Source of the DNA: Streptomyces blattellae
GTDB lineage: Bacteria > Actinomycetota > Actinomycetes > Streptomycetales > Streptomycetaceae
Assembly: GCF_009709555.1 (NCBI RefSeq)
Contig: NZ_WJBG01000252.1
Coordinates: forward strand, 42,113 to 106,112
DNA length: 64,000 nucleotides
Direction of reading: 5' to 3'
Numbering within the stretch: the first letter of the stretch is position 1; each line of letters begins with the position of its first letter. The notes below the pieces were generated by a model, which had not been told where the DNA came from, ran no database searches, and was given only the letters and a program-made list of their open reading frames with translations. Shown in pieces: positions 33,562 to 42,500 of the stretch. A program made the position numbers and the translations under genes.

Positions 33562-34542
33562 ATGCAGCCACGGAACATGTCCATGAGCGGGGTCGTCGAC
33601 CTCGCCGCGGTGAAGGCGGCCCAGGAGGCCAAGGCGAAGGCGGAGCAGGCGCGCGCCGAAGCGGCCCGGCAGGGCGGCGGGGGAGGAGCCGTCTCCCCGG
33701 CCGACCTCGTCACCGATGTCGATGAGGCCGGGTTTGAGAGGGATGTACTCCAGCGGTCCACCGAGGTACCCGTCGTCATCGACTTCTGGGCCGAGTGGTG
33801 CGAGCCCTGCAAACAGCTGAGCCCGGTCCTGGAGCGGCTGGCCGTCGAGTACAGCGGGCGCTTCGTCCTTGCCAAGATCGACGTCGACGCCAACCAGATG
33901 CTGATGCAGCAGTTCGGGATCCAGGGGATTCCCGCTGTCTTCGCCGTGGTGGCGGGGCAGGCGCTTCCGCTCTTCCAGGGGGCCGCGGGCGAGGCGCAGA
34001 TCCGGCAGACGCTCGACCAACTCGTCCAGGTCGCCGAGCAGCGGTTCGGCCTCACCGGTCTGGCCGTCGACCCCGAGGCCGAGCCCGGCGCCGCCGAGCA
34101 GCAGGCTCCCGCGGTACCGGCGGGGCCGTACGACGCGCTGCTCGAAGCCGCCGTGCAGGCCCTGGACGCGGGCGACTTGGGTGGTGCCGTACAGGCGTAC
34201 AAGAACGTGCTGAGCGACGACCCGGGCAACATGGAGGCCAAACTCGGCCTGGCCCAGGCCGAGTTGCTTCAGCGGGTTCAGGGGCTCGACGCGGCGCGGG
34301 TGCGCAAGGACGCCGCCGAGAAGCCGGGCGATGTCCAGGCGCAGATCGCCGCCGCCGACCTGGATCTGGTGGGCGGGCATGTCGAGGACGCGTTCGGGCG
34401 GCTCATCGACACCGTGCAGCGCACGGCGGGCGAGGACCGGGAGGGCGTACGGGTGCGGCTGCTCGAACTCTTCGAGGTGGTCGGCGCCGAGGATCCGCGG
34501 GTCGTCGCGGCGCGCAGGGCGCTGGCACGCGCCCTGTTCTGA
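33562..34542 (+). CDS. CnoX/YbbN-like thioredoxin-fold co-chaperone with TPR domain
   Basis: This 326-residue protein has a 40-residue Ala/Lys-rich head and a thioredoxin domain (about residues 50–165) with active site WCEPCK (Cys80, Cys83). The C-terminal ~140 residues are TPR-like (ALDAGDLGGAVQAYKNVLSDDPGNMEAKLGLAQAEL). CnoX proteins hold and redox-protect folding substrates for GroEL. CEPC instead of CGPC lowers classical reductase activity in relatives. ATG 33562 is one candidate; a second ATG (NMSMSG) is five codons in. It is monocistronic with a large hairpin 85 bases after the stop. Confidence 0.88.
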   Translation: MQPRNMSMSGVVDLAAVKAAQEAKAKAEQARAEAARQGGGGGAVSPADLVTDVDEAGFERDVLQRSTEVPVVIDFWAEWCEPCKQLSPVLERLAVEYSGRFVLAKIDVDANQMLMQQFGIQGIPAVFAVVAGQALPLFQGAAGEAQIRQTLDQLVQVAEQRFGLTGLAVDPEAEPGAAEQQAPAVPAGPYDALLEAAVQALDAGDLGGAVQAYKNVLSDDPGNMEAKLGLAQAELLQRVQGLDAARVRKDAAEKPGDVQAQIAAADLDLVGGHVEDAFGRLIDTVQRTAGEDREGVRVRLLELFEVVGAEDPRVVAARRALARALF

Positions 34543-34627
34543 CCGGGGTGAGGGCCCGCTTCTGACCAGTCGTTAAACGCCGGGGCATGTGATGCCCGAG
34601 TGAAAGATTTGCCGACAGAGGGCCAGT

Positions 34628-34665
34628 GCGGCCGCGCTTTACCAAATCTTGGTAATCGCGGCCGC
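34628..34665. terminator. Large hairpin after the CnoX-like gene (terminator or operator)
   Basis: GCGGCCGCG arms (34628–34636 and 34657–34665) enclose TTACCAAATCTTGGTAA (34639–34655), itself a perfect 7-bp dyad. The stem is nearly continuous over 38 bases. No T-run follows, so it could be a rho-independent-like barrier or a protein site. Confidence 0.5.
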
Positions 34666-34667
34666 TG

Positions 34668-34811
34668 TTACTGCGAGTAAGTCAGGGTCGCCGATCTGTC
34701 GGAATCTGTCCGGCGATAAACGGCTTTGTTCACCCCTCAAGTGACACCCAGCGTTGCCGCCTGAGACCCGAGGGTCGTTGTTCGGTTATCCGGCCGTTAC
34801 TAGCGAGTAAC
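34668..34811. promoter_or_regulatory. Pair of TTACT…AGTAA palindromes
   Basis: TTACTGCGAGTAA (34668–34680) and GTTACTAGCGAGTAAC (34796–34811) share arms and the GCGAGTAA half. The icmA palindrome at 30875 has the same TTACT/AGTAA ends with a longer centre. They are likely operators for the DUF6230 operon. Confidence 0.55.
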
Positions 34812-34948
34812 GAACCCCCTTGTGCGGGCGGCGAGAATGCACCACGATCGGCGACGCTCGGTCCATTTCCGTACCCCGACAGCCGGTTGGGTCGACGGGA
34901 GTCTCAAGGGTCCCCACCGGGCAGAGTCGGCGGCAGTGGCGCCGGCTC

Positions 34949-34988
34949 TTGGGCAGGGGGGTCTTCGCCTGTCGGCGAAGCCTGCCCA
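34949..34988 (+). ncRNA. Strong two-part stem-loop in the DUF6230 leader
   Basis: The outer stem is TTGGGCAGG/CCTGCCCA and the inner stem CTTCGCC/GGCGAAG around a TGTC loop, with a 5-base bulge on the 5' side. No U-run follows. It may be a cis-regulatory RNA element in the long leader; no known riboswitch class fits. Confidence 0.35.
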
Positions 34989-35193
34989 GCAAGGTTGTGC
35001 GTGATGCGTGTCAGGCGCGACCAGTGGTTGTCGCTCGGGGGTGATCGCCGGTGATCGAGGCGCGTTTCGCGCTTCCGGGCGCGGGCGCTCCCCTTCCCGA
35101 GGACGTAGCACTTCTCCCATCCCTGCCCGGCTGAGCCAGTCGAGTCGACGGGGGCAGTCAGGGCCGGAGATGTACGTCCGAGAAGGAGGAAAT

Positions 35194-35838
35194 ATGGAGT
35201 CCCAAGTGCGTGGTGGGACCAGATGGAAGCGGTTCGCTGTGGTCATGGTGCCCACGGTGACCGCCACGGCCGCGATAGGTGTCGCCCTCGCGCAGGGTGC
35301 TCTCGCCGCGTCGTTCAGTGTGTCGGGGCAGTCGTTCAAGGTCACCGCGGACTACCTCCACGGTGAGGGGTTCCAGCAGTACGGCGCGATGGACGTGGGT
35401 ACCAGCCTCGATGGCAAGACGGAACAGCACCCGGTCGCGGTGTCGGCGTTCAGGGATGCCCGCATCCAGAACATGTGCCAGTCCGTGGTCACGCCGATCC
35501 CGCTGTTCGGGAACGTCACCCTGCGGCTGACGGCGGGTGACAGCAATAACAAGGACAGGCAGGTCTCGGCCTCCAACCTGTACATCGACCTCGATGAGCT
35601 CGCCACCGACAATGCCGTGTTCCACGGCATCGACATCGGCGTGGCCGCCGGTAAGGCCGGCAAGGGCCCCGGCATGAAGGAGGGCAGCAACCAGGCCAAC
35701 CCCAACGGCTTCGCCCAGCAGGCGGATTCGGTGGACCTGTACGGCGTGGAGCAGAGGGCGTGGGCGACCACTGCCGGAACCTTCACGCTCCCCGGCCTTC
35801 ACATGTCGCTGTCCAGGGGAACCAACGAGTGCTACTAG
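35194..35838 (+). CDS. DUF6230 family exported protein (often labelled cholesterol esterase)
   Basis: This 214-residue protein has a hydrophobic N-terminal segment (residues 15–38, VVMVPTVTATAAIGVALAQG) serving as signal or anchor and a β-rich body that ends FTLPGLHMSLSRGTNECY. Two Cys are present: one in IQNMCQS and one three residues from the end. Homologues are often annotated as cholesterol esterase, but no Ser–His–Asp hydrolase motif (GxSxG) is visible, so I do not adopt that name. ATG 35194 sits behind an excellent AGAAGGAGGA. It is followed by DUF6114 and Ser-rich secreted proteins, a conserved streptomycete trio of unknown envelope function. Confidence 0.85.
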   Translation: MESQVRGGTRWKRFAVVMVPTVTATAAIGVALAQGALAASFSVSGQSFKVTADYLHGEGFQQYGAMDVGTSLDGKTEQHPVAVSAFRDARIQNMCQSVVTPIPLFGNVTLRLTAGDSNNKDRQVSASNLYIDLDELATDNAVFHGIDIGVAAGKAGKGPGMKEGSNQANPNGFAQQADSVDLYGVEQRAWATTAGTFTLPGLHMSLSRGTNECY

Positions 35839-35847
35839 GCGCTCTGT

Positions 35848-35882
35848 GACGGGCGGGGGAGTGCAAGGTGCCCCCGCCCGTC
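35848..35882 (+). terminator. GC hairpin between the DUF6230 and DUF6114 genes
   Basis: A 12-bp perfect stem (GACGGGCGGGGG/CCCCCGCCCGTC) with an 11-base loop lies right after the DUF6230 stop. There is no T-run; it may attenuate readthrough so that the first gene is expressed more than the next two. Confidence 0.6.
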
Positions 35883-35956
35883 CACTCTGAAGGCCAGACC
35901 TTCACAAGCACCACAACTCATCACCACAGCAACGCCGCACCAGGGAGCTGTTTTCC

Positions 35957-36502
35957 ATGAGCGCCGAGACTCCTGCCGCGTCCGGTCAGTTCACTCGCCG
36001 GAGGCTGCAGTTCCGTGCCTGGCGGGGCACTCGCCCGTTCTGGGCCGGCCTGTTCGTCCTGCTCGGCGGCTTTCCGATCATGTACTTCCCGTACGCGAAC
36101 CTCAAGCTCGGTCATCTGACGCTGGCCATGTCCACGACCGCGGGCGCCGGGTCTCTGATCATCGGTGTGCTGCTCGTCGTACTGGGCTTCAGCCTCTGGT
36201 TCCAGAAGCACATCCGTATCTTCGCGGGTGTCGCGGCGATCCTGCTGGCGCTGGTGTCCCTTCCTGTGTCCAACTTCGGCGGCTTCCTCATGGGCTTCCT
36301 GCTGTCGATGTTCGGCGGGGCGATGGCCGTCGCCTGGGCGCCGGGCGTGCCGCCGGCGCCGGCGGCGGAGGAGACCGGGAAGGGTGAGGGTGACGCGCCG
36401 GAGGGCCTGACCGAGCCGGGCGCCGATCCGCTGGGTGAGCCGATCGATCTGTCAGGAACGACCCCGGCGAACGGGGCGAACGGGAGGCACAGTGCCGGCT
36501 GA
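35957..36502 (+). CDS. DUF6114 integral membrane protein
   Basis: This 181-residue protein has four predicted membrane helices (about 29–46, 53–72, 78–95 and 100–125), then a disordered Pro/Glu/Gly-rich tail. Segments TRPFWAGLFVLLGGFPIMYFPY and FSLWFQKHIRIFAGVAAILLALVSLPVSNFGGF are typical of DUF6114. No catalytic motif is seen. The next gene starts inside its last codons (11-base overlap), giving tight coupling. It is probably the membrane partner of the two exported neighbours. Confidence 0.88.
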   Translation: MSAETPAASGQFTRRRLQFRAWRGTRPFWAGLFVLLGGFPIMYFPYANLKLGHLTLAMSTTAGAGSLIIGVLLVVLGFSLWFQKHIRIFAGVAAILLALVSLPVSNFGGFLMGFLLSMFGGAMAVAWAPGVPPAPAAEETGKGEGDAPEGLTEPGADPLGEPIDLSGTTPANGANGRHSAG

Positions 36503-37835
36503 CGAGGTGACCCGCGGGACTGATGTGGACACGTCCCGTGTGAGAACCGGGCCGCGCCATGCGGCACCCAAGAAGCCGCTGTTCACCAGGTTCCAGATGC
36601 CGGCCGGGAAGGCGATAGCCCTGGCGGCGATGCCGACGGCGGTCCTCATGGGGATGGGGTTCACACCGAAGCTGGCGCTCGCCGAGGACCAGCCGGCGTC
36701 CAGGAGCCTGACGGCGGACGAGTACCAGGACTGTGTCGCGGCCATGGAGGACGAGGCGTCGGCGAGCGCGAGCCCGTCGCCGTCGGCCTCGGCGAGCGAG
36801 TCCGCCGATGCGGCGGAGCCGTCGCCGTCGGCGTCCTCGACCGGGGACGACGGGACCTCCGAGTCCGGGTCCAAGGAGAGCAACTCCTCGGGCGGCAAGG
36901 GCTCTTCGTCGGATTCAGGTTCCGACGACGAGGCCACGCCGACGCCGTCGGCCACCGCGAGCGGCTCGGGCGGCTCGGAGTCCGGCGACGACACCGCCAC
37001 GGCGAGCCCGTCGCCGTCGGAGAGCGAGGGCGGCCTGCTGGAGGACATCGGCGACGCGATCTCCGACATCTTCACCGGCGGTGAGGACGAGGACGCGTCG
37101 GCGAGCGCGAGCCCGTCACCGTCCGCCACCCCGTCGGCGTCGGCCTCAGAGGACGCGAAGTCCTCGTCGTCCGACGCCGCCGAGGAGACCACGGAGAAGG
37201 CCACCGGCACGGTAGAGGACACCGGGAAGGACGCGACCGACACGGCGTCGGAGGCGGCCGAGGACACGCAGAAGGCGGTCGAGGAAGCGGCCGAGGCCAC
37301 CGAGAACGCCACCGAGTCGGCCACTCCGAGCCCGTCCGCGAGCGCCACCACGGACGCCGACGGCTGCCCGGTCGCCACGGACGCGGAGGGCGGCGTCGAC
37401 AACACGGTGCCGCTGCCCGACGACCCGTGGTACCTGGACGCCAGTTCGCTGACGCTGAAGGGTGCCGACTACCAGGGCGTCGTCGAGGTGCAGACGGCCA
37501 ACGGCACCAAGAAGAAGGTGCTGAAGTACGTCATCTCCGACGGCACCGACATCGGTGACCTGCACCAGACGGTCAAGGACAAGCAGTCCGGCAAGACCTA
37601 CCACGTGCAGGCGGGCGCGGGCACGACGTCCACGATCCGCAACGGCGACACGATCATGTACACGGAGTCCATCTCCGGGAACCTGTTCGGCCTGATCCCG
37701 CTCACGTTCGACCCGGAGCACCCGCCGCCCCTGAACATCCCCCTGATCTACTTCACCAAGGTGAAGGTCCAGCAGGCCGGCCAGTTCGGCGGCGACCTGA
37801 CCGTCCCCGGGCTGCGCAGCTACCAGACGGACTGA
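36492..37835 (+). CDS. Secreted protein with long Ser/Pro/Asp/Glu-rich linker
   Basis: This 447-residue protein starts at a GTG behind GGGAGG, overlapping the DUF6114 gene. A ~35-residue basic head precedes a signal-like helix (QMPAGKAIALAAMPTAVLMG) ending near FTPKLALAED. Residues of about 85–300 are almost only Ser, Ala, Pro, Asp, Glu, Thr and Gly (ASASPSPSASASES repeats), a highly acidic wall-spanning style linker. The last ~145 residues form a β-rich domain (WYLDASSLTLKGADYQGVVEVQ … IYFTKVKVQQAG). The family is known only as a conserved streptomycete secreted protein. A 53-bp piece of its signal region is duplicated at 39234. Confidence 0.85.
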   Translation: MPADEVTRGTDVDTSRVRTGPRHAAPKKPLFTRFQMPAGKAIALAAMPTAVLMGMGFTPKLALAEDQPASRSLTADEYQDCVAAMEDEASASASPSPSASASESADAAEPSPSASSTGDDGTSESGSKESNSSGGKGSSSDSGSDDEATPTPSATASGSGGSESGDDTATASPSPSESEGGLLEDIGDAISDIFTGGEDEDASASASPSPSATPSASASEDAKSSSSDAAEETTEKATGTVEDTGKDATDTASEAAEDTQKAVEEAAEATENATESATPSPSASATTDADGCPVATDAEGGVDNTVPLPDDPWYLDASSLTLKGADYQGVVEVQTANGTKKKVLKYVISDGTDIGDLHQTVKDKQSGKTYHVQAGAGTTSTIRNGDTIMYTESISGNLFGLIPLTFDPEHPPPLNIPLIYFTKVKVQQAGQFGGDLTVPGLRSYQTD

Positions 37836-37857
37836 GTGCCGACCAGAGCCCGTTCGG

Positions 37858-38600
37858 GAGCCGCACACAGAGCTGTGGCCCGGTCCTCCGCAATCGCGCG
37901 TGGGCCGGGCCGCAGTGCGTGTGATGCAGCGCACCGCCGACGCCCTGGTCTCCGTCGACATCGGCACGGAGACCCTGAAGGCCACCACCGAGCATCCGTT
38001 CTGGGTACCGGGCAAGGGCTGGACCGGTGCCGAGGCGCTGCGCCCCGGCGGCCGGCTGACCACCCTGGACGGCAAGGACGCGCGCGTCGAGTCGGTGACG
38101 AAGGTCCGTGGCCCGGTCCAGGTGTTCAATTTCGAGGTCGAGGGCGACCACACCTACTTCGTCGGCGCGTCGAAGGTGCTGGTGCACAATGCCTGTCGGA
38201 TCTGGCCGAACAACATGGCGGCCACTCTGGAACGGGAGCTCGCCCTCGCCGAGCGGATGGGCGTCCGTCCGGCCAAGCCGGGTTCGGCGGACTGGGACAG
38301 GTACGTCGACATGGACGGCGAACCGATCAAGTGGGCCGTTTTGGAGGACGGACAACTGGTGATCATGCCGAAGATGGTGCAGGAACAGGAACTCTCCCAC
38401 CCCGTGCTGAGTGGCGGTGCCCGGTGCGGGCCGCCGGTGAGGCCCAGGTCGCGGGCGGCGGTGGCCAGTACTTCGGGCTGGAGATCAGCGCCCACAGCGG
38501 TCACTTCTTCAAGTCGGGCGCCCCGTTCTGGGCCGCTGGCGGGGGAGCGGAACGGCTCGGCAAGGAGGCGTTCGAGGCGGCTGGGGTGATGTTCGGGTGA
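37858..38600 (+). pseudogene. Orphan HINT–toxin tip, N-truncated and frameshifted
   Basis: This is a fragment of a polymorphic toxin starting mid-way through a pretoxin HINT domain (LVSVDIGTETLKATTEHPFWVPG … HTYFVGASKVLVHN); the N-terminal half with the splicing nucleophile is missing. After HN comes a ~130-residue tip (WPNNMAATLERELALAERMG … KWAVLEDGQLVIMPKM). At the C run 38420–38422 one base is missing: before it the frame reads SHPVLSGGA, after it the −1 frame reads PVRAAGEAQVAGGGGQYF to a TGA at 38598–38600, a normal family ending. It begins just after the secreted-protein gene with no ribosome site of its own. A sequencing error at the C run is possible. Confidence 0.75.
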
Positions 38601-39175
38601 CCGGGTGTTTCGACGGTCTCGACCGGCTCGACCTCGACGGTCATGTGCGGCGCTGGTCAGCGCCGGACGCCGGTCGGGTCGACGGGGACGTAAGCCAGTG
38701 GATGGCCGCGGCCCAGCAATTCGCCGCCCGGGTCCAGGCTGATCCGGGCGGGCTGACCGGGTTGACCGACGAGCGGTGGCGCGAGGTTGGGCAGGCGTGG
38801 ACGGCGCTGCTGGCGGCTGCCGAGCGGTCGGTCGGGGCGCAGCGCAATGAATGGTTGTTGCGGGATCTGCACCTGCGGTCCTGGCTGCTGGTACGTCTGC
38901 GGCCGCGCGCGGGTGTGGCATTGCTCGATCCCGAGGTCGTGCTGGAGAGCGCGCTTGCCGCCATGCCCATGTCTGTGGAGGAGGCCGTCCGGTTGGCCTC
39001 GTGGTGGCGGGAGCTGAAGCCGGACGAAATTCTGGTGTTCCGCGAGCGGATCCTGGCGCTCCGGATGATCCGACGGTTGCTCGCCACGGTGAGGCCGCTG
39101 GCTCCGCTTCTCGAGGATCACCCCCGCTGGGGTGAAGTCGAGGAGTGGGCACGGGTGGCCGAAGGACTGCCGTAA
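38597..39175 (+). CDS. Probable immunity protein of the orphan toxin tip
   Basis: This 192-residue, helical, Leu/Arg/Glu-rich cytoplasmic protein has no signal peptide and no recognised domain. Its GTG start overlaps the TGA of the frameshift-corrected toxin tip (GTGA), the usual arrangement for a toxin–immunity pair. That position is the main reason for the call. It remains intact although the toxin tip is broken, consistent with keeping protection against siblings. It is closed by a strong hairpin that is nearly duplicated behind the second immunity gene. Confidence 0.6.
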   Translation: MTGCFDGLDRLDLDGHVRRWSAPDAGRVDGDVSQWMAAAQQFAARVQADPGGLTGLTDERWREVGQAWTALLAAAERSVGAQRNEWLLRDLHLRSWLLVRLRPRAGVALLDPEVVLESALAAMPMSVEEAVRLASWWRELKPDEILVFRERILALRMIRRLLATVRPLAPLLEDHPRWGEVEEWARVAEGLP

Positions 39176-39194
39176 ACCCCCGCTGAGAACGCTG

Positions 39195-39230
39195 AGGGCG
39201 TCCCCTGCCACAGGCAGCAGGGGACGCCCT
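39195..39230 (+). terminator. Terminator hairpin of the first toxin/immunity cassette
   Basis: A perfect 14-bp stem AGGGCGTCCCCTGC/GCAGGGGACGCCCT with an 8-base loop. The same stem, with one extra C, occurs at 44250–44292. Confidence 0.75.
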
Positions 39231-39233
39231 GTC

Positions 39234-39286
39234 CCAGATGCCGGCTGGGAAGGCGACAGCCCTGGCGGCGATGCCGACGGCGGTCC
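39234..39286 (+). repeat. 53-bp duplicate of the secreted-protein signal region
   Basis: 51 of 53 bases match 36593–36645, which encodes the signal-helix region QMPAGKAIALAAMPTAV of the upstream secreted protein. Here it is out of any gene. It is a scar of duplication or recombination linked to arrival of the first toxin cassette. Confidence 0.85.
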
Positions 39287-39581
39287 CCCGGCGGGGGCAC
39301 AGCCATGTGTGTGAGGGCAGAGCGGTAGTAGAACACAAGAGTGAATTTGGTTCCGTAAGCGCTTTCTCACTGTCATGATGTCCGGGTCCCCGTGGGGAGG
39401 GGGCGCGGGGGCGCATGTTGACCGCATGCGGCATGGACGGGGATCTCTCAACTTCCTGACTTTTCCTGCGCGGCAGGCTGCCGGTTTCACCAACGGGCGG
39501 CCTGTTCGGGCCGTTTGTCATGCCTTCTTCCTGCTGGGACGGGACCGACCATCCGGACCGACCATCCAGGTAGGCATTGAC

Positions 39582-42500
39582 GTGCGAAGAACTCGAAGAA
39601 CACCTCAACGACGACATGCGCAAAGTGGTTTAGCGGCCATCGGGCTCGCAACCGCCACCGCTGTGCTCGGCGGACTGGTGTCCGCAGTCCCCGCGTCGGC
39701 AGACGAACCGGGGGACAACCCGACCGACCCGTACGAGCGTGCCCTCCGCATCAGTCTGGGCGCCCAGGCCCGCGAGGACCGCTGCCAGGTGGCGCGGGCC
39801 GTGCACTTCGGCGGGCCAGAGATGAAGACGTACGCGGCGACCAAACTCGCGGGCCCGGATGCCGAGCTGCGCACGGTCGTGGCGGATTGGACCTTCGGTG
39901 AACTGGGCAATGCCCAACGACGGGACCGTGATGCGGGTCTGGCCGACTGGAATGCCCACCTGGACCGCCAGGACCAGCTGAACACCGGCAACAAGCCCTA
40001 TGCCTCGGTGAATTCGCAGGGCGGGCGGGACTACTGGGCGCCCGACTTCGGCGGGGACATCGTCGCTTTCACCCTGGGGACCCAGCGGGACCTGTACGCC
40101 AGGACGTGGGACAGCCCGACCCCGAGGCCCGGCAAGGCCTCGCTGGACGAGGCCGAGAAGGTGCTCGACGCGTTCGACACCGGCGACGACGCCTGGGCCG
40201 GCGCGTACAAGGAGGTCGCGGGGTGGGAACTGCTCGACACCAGCAACATGGGCTATTCCTCGGCCAACGACGTCGCCACCTTCCTGCGGTTCGGCGGCTT
40301 TCCGACGAAGGCCCCCGAGCCGGACTCGCTGGAGTTCCGCACCGAGGTCGAAGCGCTGAAGCAGGCCTGGGCAGCCTGTGACAGCGCCAACCCGATCGAC
40401 CACTACCGGGTGCTCACCGGGGTGGTCGTGCAGGCGTACTCGGAGTGGGAGGCGGAGTACTCCGGCCAGGCCGAGCAGCGCAAGACGATCGTCACCGCCG
40501 AGGCTGCCGCGGCGAAGGAGACGCGGGCCGCCACCGCCGCGATGACCGAGGCGGTCCGGCAGGCCTGGCAGGCGGACCAGATCCTGTACTGGCAGAAGTA
40601 CTGGGCCGCGCACAAGAGTTCGATCCACTACCCGACGCCCGCCGAGATCAGCAAGGCCAAGAAGGACCTGAACACGGCGAAGACCAAGGCCGCCGCGCAG
40701 GTGGCCGTGGCGGACGCGGCAGCCGCCCGGGCCAAGACGGCCGCGGACACCGCGAGCACCGCGCAGACGAAGGCGTGGGCGATCGCCGACGCCGCGAAGT
40801 TGCCGCGCGGGCGGGGCCTGCTCTACGCGCAGCAGTCCGTGCAGGTTGCCAAGGCATCGGCCGCTGCTGCCCAGGCGGCGGCGAAGGCCACGCTCACGGC
40901 GTCCAACGCGGCGAAGGCCACGGCGGCGGACTCCCAGACGCTCCTGGCGCTGGCGAATACCCAGACGCACGCGTTGAACACGGAGTTCCGCAAGACTGCG
41001 GCACTGGAGGCGAAGGCACAGGCCAAGGCGGCTGCCGAGTCCGCGGCCAAGCTGGCCGCCGAGGCGGCGGCCAACGCCACCACCGCGAAGAAGGCCCGCA
41101 CAACGGCCGAGAAGGCGGAGAAGACCGCCAAGGACCAGGCGGCGGAGGCAAAGCGGCAGCGCGGTGTCGCGGAGGCCGAGAAGGCCACCGCCGAGCGGGA
41201 GCGCGACCTGGCGGCCAGCGAGCGGGCGAAGGCCGACGCGGCCGAGCAGCGGGCGCTGAGCGAGCAGGGCAACGCACGTCAGGCCCGTACGGCGGCGGAG
41301 ACGGCCGGTTCGACAGCGTCGGAGAAGCTGGCAGCGGCCGAGGACGCCGAGCTGCGCGCGCGCCTGGCCCGTGACAAGGCGGTCGAGGCCGAACGCGACA
41401 AGAACGCCACCGCGTCCCGGGCAGCAGCGCTGGAGTCCGCCGCTGCGGCAGCCGAGGGCACCAGCGCTGCGGCGGAGACCCGGCAGGCGGCCACCGAGGC
41501 ACGTACCGCCGCCACCGAGGCGGCGGGCGCCGCGACCCGGGCCCGTACCGCGGCGAACGAGGCGTCCACGGCGGCTGTGAACGCCCGAGCGGCAGCCACT
41601 CGGGCGGAGGGTGCGGCCAAGCGTTCCCGCTCCGCCGCCGACGCGGCCCAGTCGGCGTACACCAAGACGCACGCTGCCGCCGCCACCGCGCACGCCGCGG
41701 CGGCCGAGGCGATCGACGCGGCCGCGGCCGCGAAGGAGAACGCCAAGAAGGCGGACGCCGAGGCGAAGAAGGCCCAGGCCGCGGCGGTCACCGCGCGCAA
41801 GGAGGCGACCGCGGCGGTGGCCGAGGCCGCCAAGACGACCGCGTGGGCGGCGAGGACAGCCGGGTACGCGGCTGCCACGGCCCAGTACGCGCAGGCCGCC
41901 CGGGACGCCGCGACCGCGACGACCAAGGCGGCCAACGAGGCGATCAGCATCGGCTCCCCGTACGTCGAGACCGACGCCTCGGCCGCGTACGCGGTGCTGA
42001 TCGGGCAGACGTCGAAGACGATCGCCGAACAGCAGGCCAGCGCGGCCAAGGCCAAGTCGGACGAGGCGAAGAAGGCGGCGGCGCAGGCCAAGGCGCTCGC
42101 CGACAAGGCCACCGGCGACGCGAAGATCGCCCTCCAGGCGGCAGCCGACGCCGCGGACTACGCCGTCCAGGCGGTCAACTCCGCCGCGGCAGCCAACGCT
42201 TCCGCCGCCGCGGCGGCGACCGACGCGGCGGCGGCGAAGAAGGCCGACGCGAACGCCCAGCGGTACGACCAGCAGGCGGGCACCGACGCCTTCTATGCCA
42301 ACGCGGCCGCGAACGCCGCCGAATCGGCGGCCGCCCAGGCCGACCGCGACGCCACGGAGGCGGAGAAGGACGCCTCGAGCGCCCGCTCGGCCGCCACGAG
42401 CGCGGAACAGGACGCGTCGACGGCCGACCGGACGGCCACCAGGGCGGAGAGCGACGCCACCAAGGCGGAGGGCGCGGCAGCCAACGCCAACACCTACGCG

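Larger units (their letters stand above)
34543..35193. other. Long palindrome-rich leader region upstream of the DUF6230 operon
   Basis: This 650-base gap has no convincing gene. In order it holds a large perfect-arm palindrome (34628–34665), two related palindromes of the TTACT…AGTAA type (34668–34680 and 34796–34811) and a strong stem-loop (34949–34988). About 200 further bases lead to a good AGAAGGAGGA ribosome site. If the promoter lies near the TTACT palindromes, the DUF6230 transcript has a 5' leader of roughly 350–400 bases. Confidence 0.6.
39176..39581. other. Spacer between toxin cassettes
   Basis: This 400-base gap contains the hairpin closing the first cassette (39195–39230) and a 53-bp near-copy of the secreted-protein gene (39234–39286). 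A region with somewhat lower GC (about 39300–39380) follows and probably carries the promoter of the large toxin gene. No complete gene is seen. Confidence 0.6.

Noticed and set aside
34900..34990. Cobalamin riboswitch on the minus strand
   Set aside because: A GCCACTG box is present by chance, but the conserved core around it is missing and no B12-related gene lies downstream on that strand.
34990..35190. c-di-AMP riboswitch in the DUF6230 leader
   Set aside because: A GGGGGTGATC-like stretch is present, but the paired conserved blocks of that class could not be found.
35194..35838. Cholesterol esterase assignment
   Set aside because: No serine-hydrolase motif is visible; the family is better left as DUF6230.
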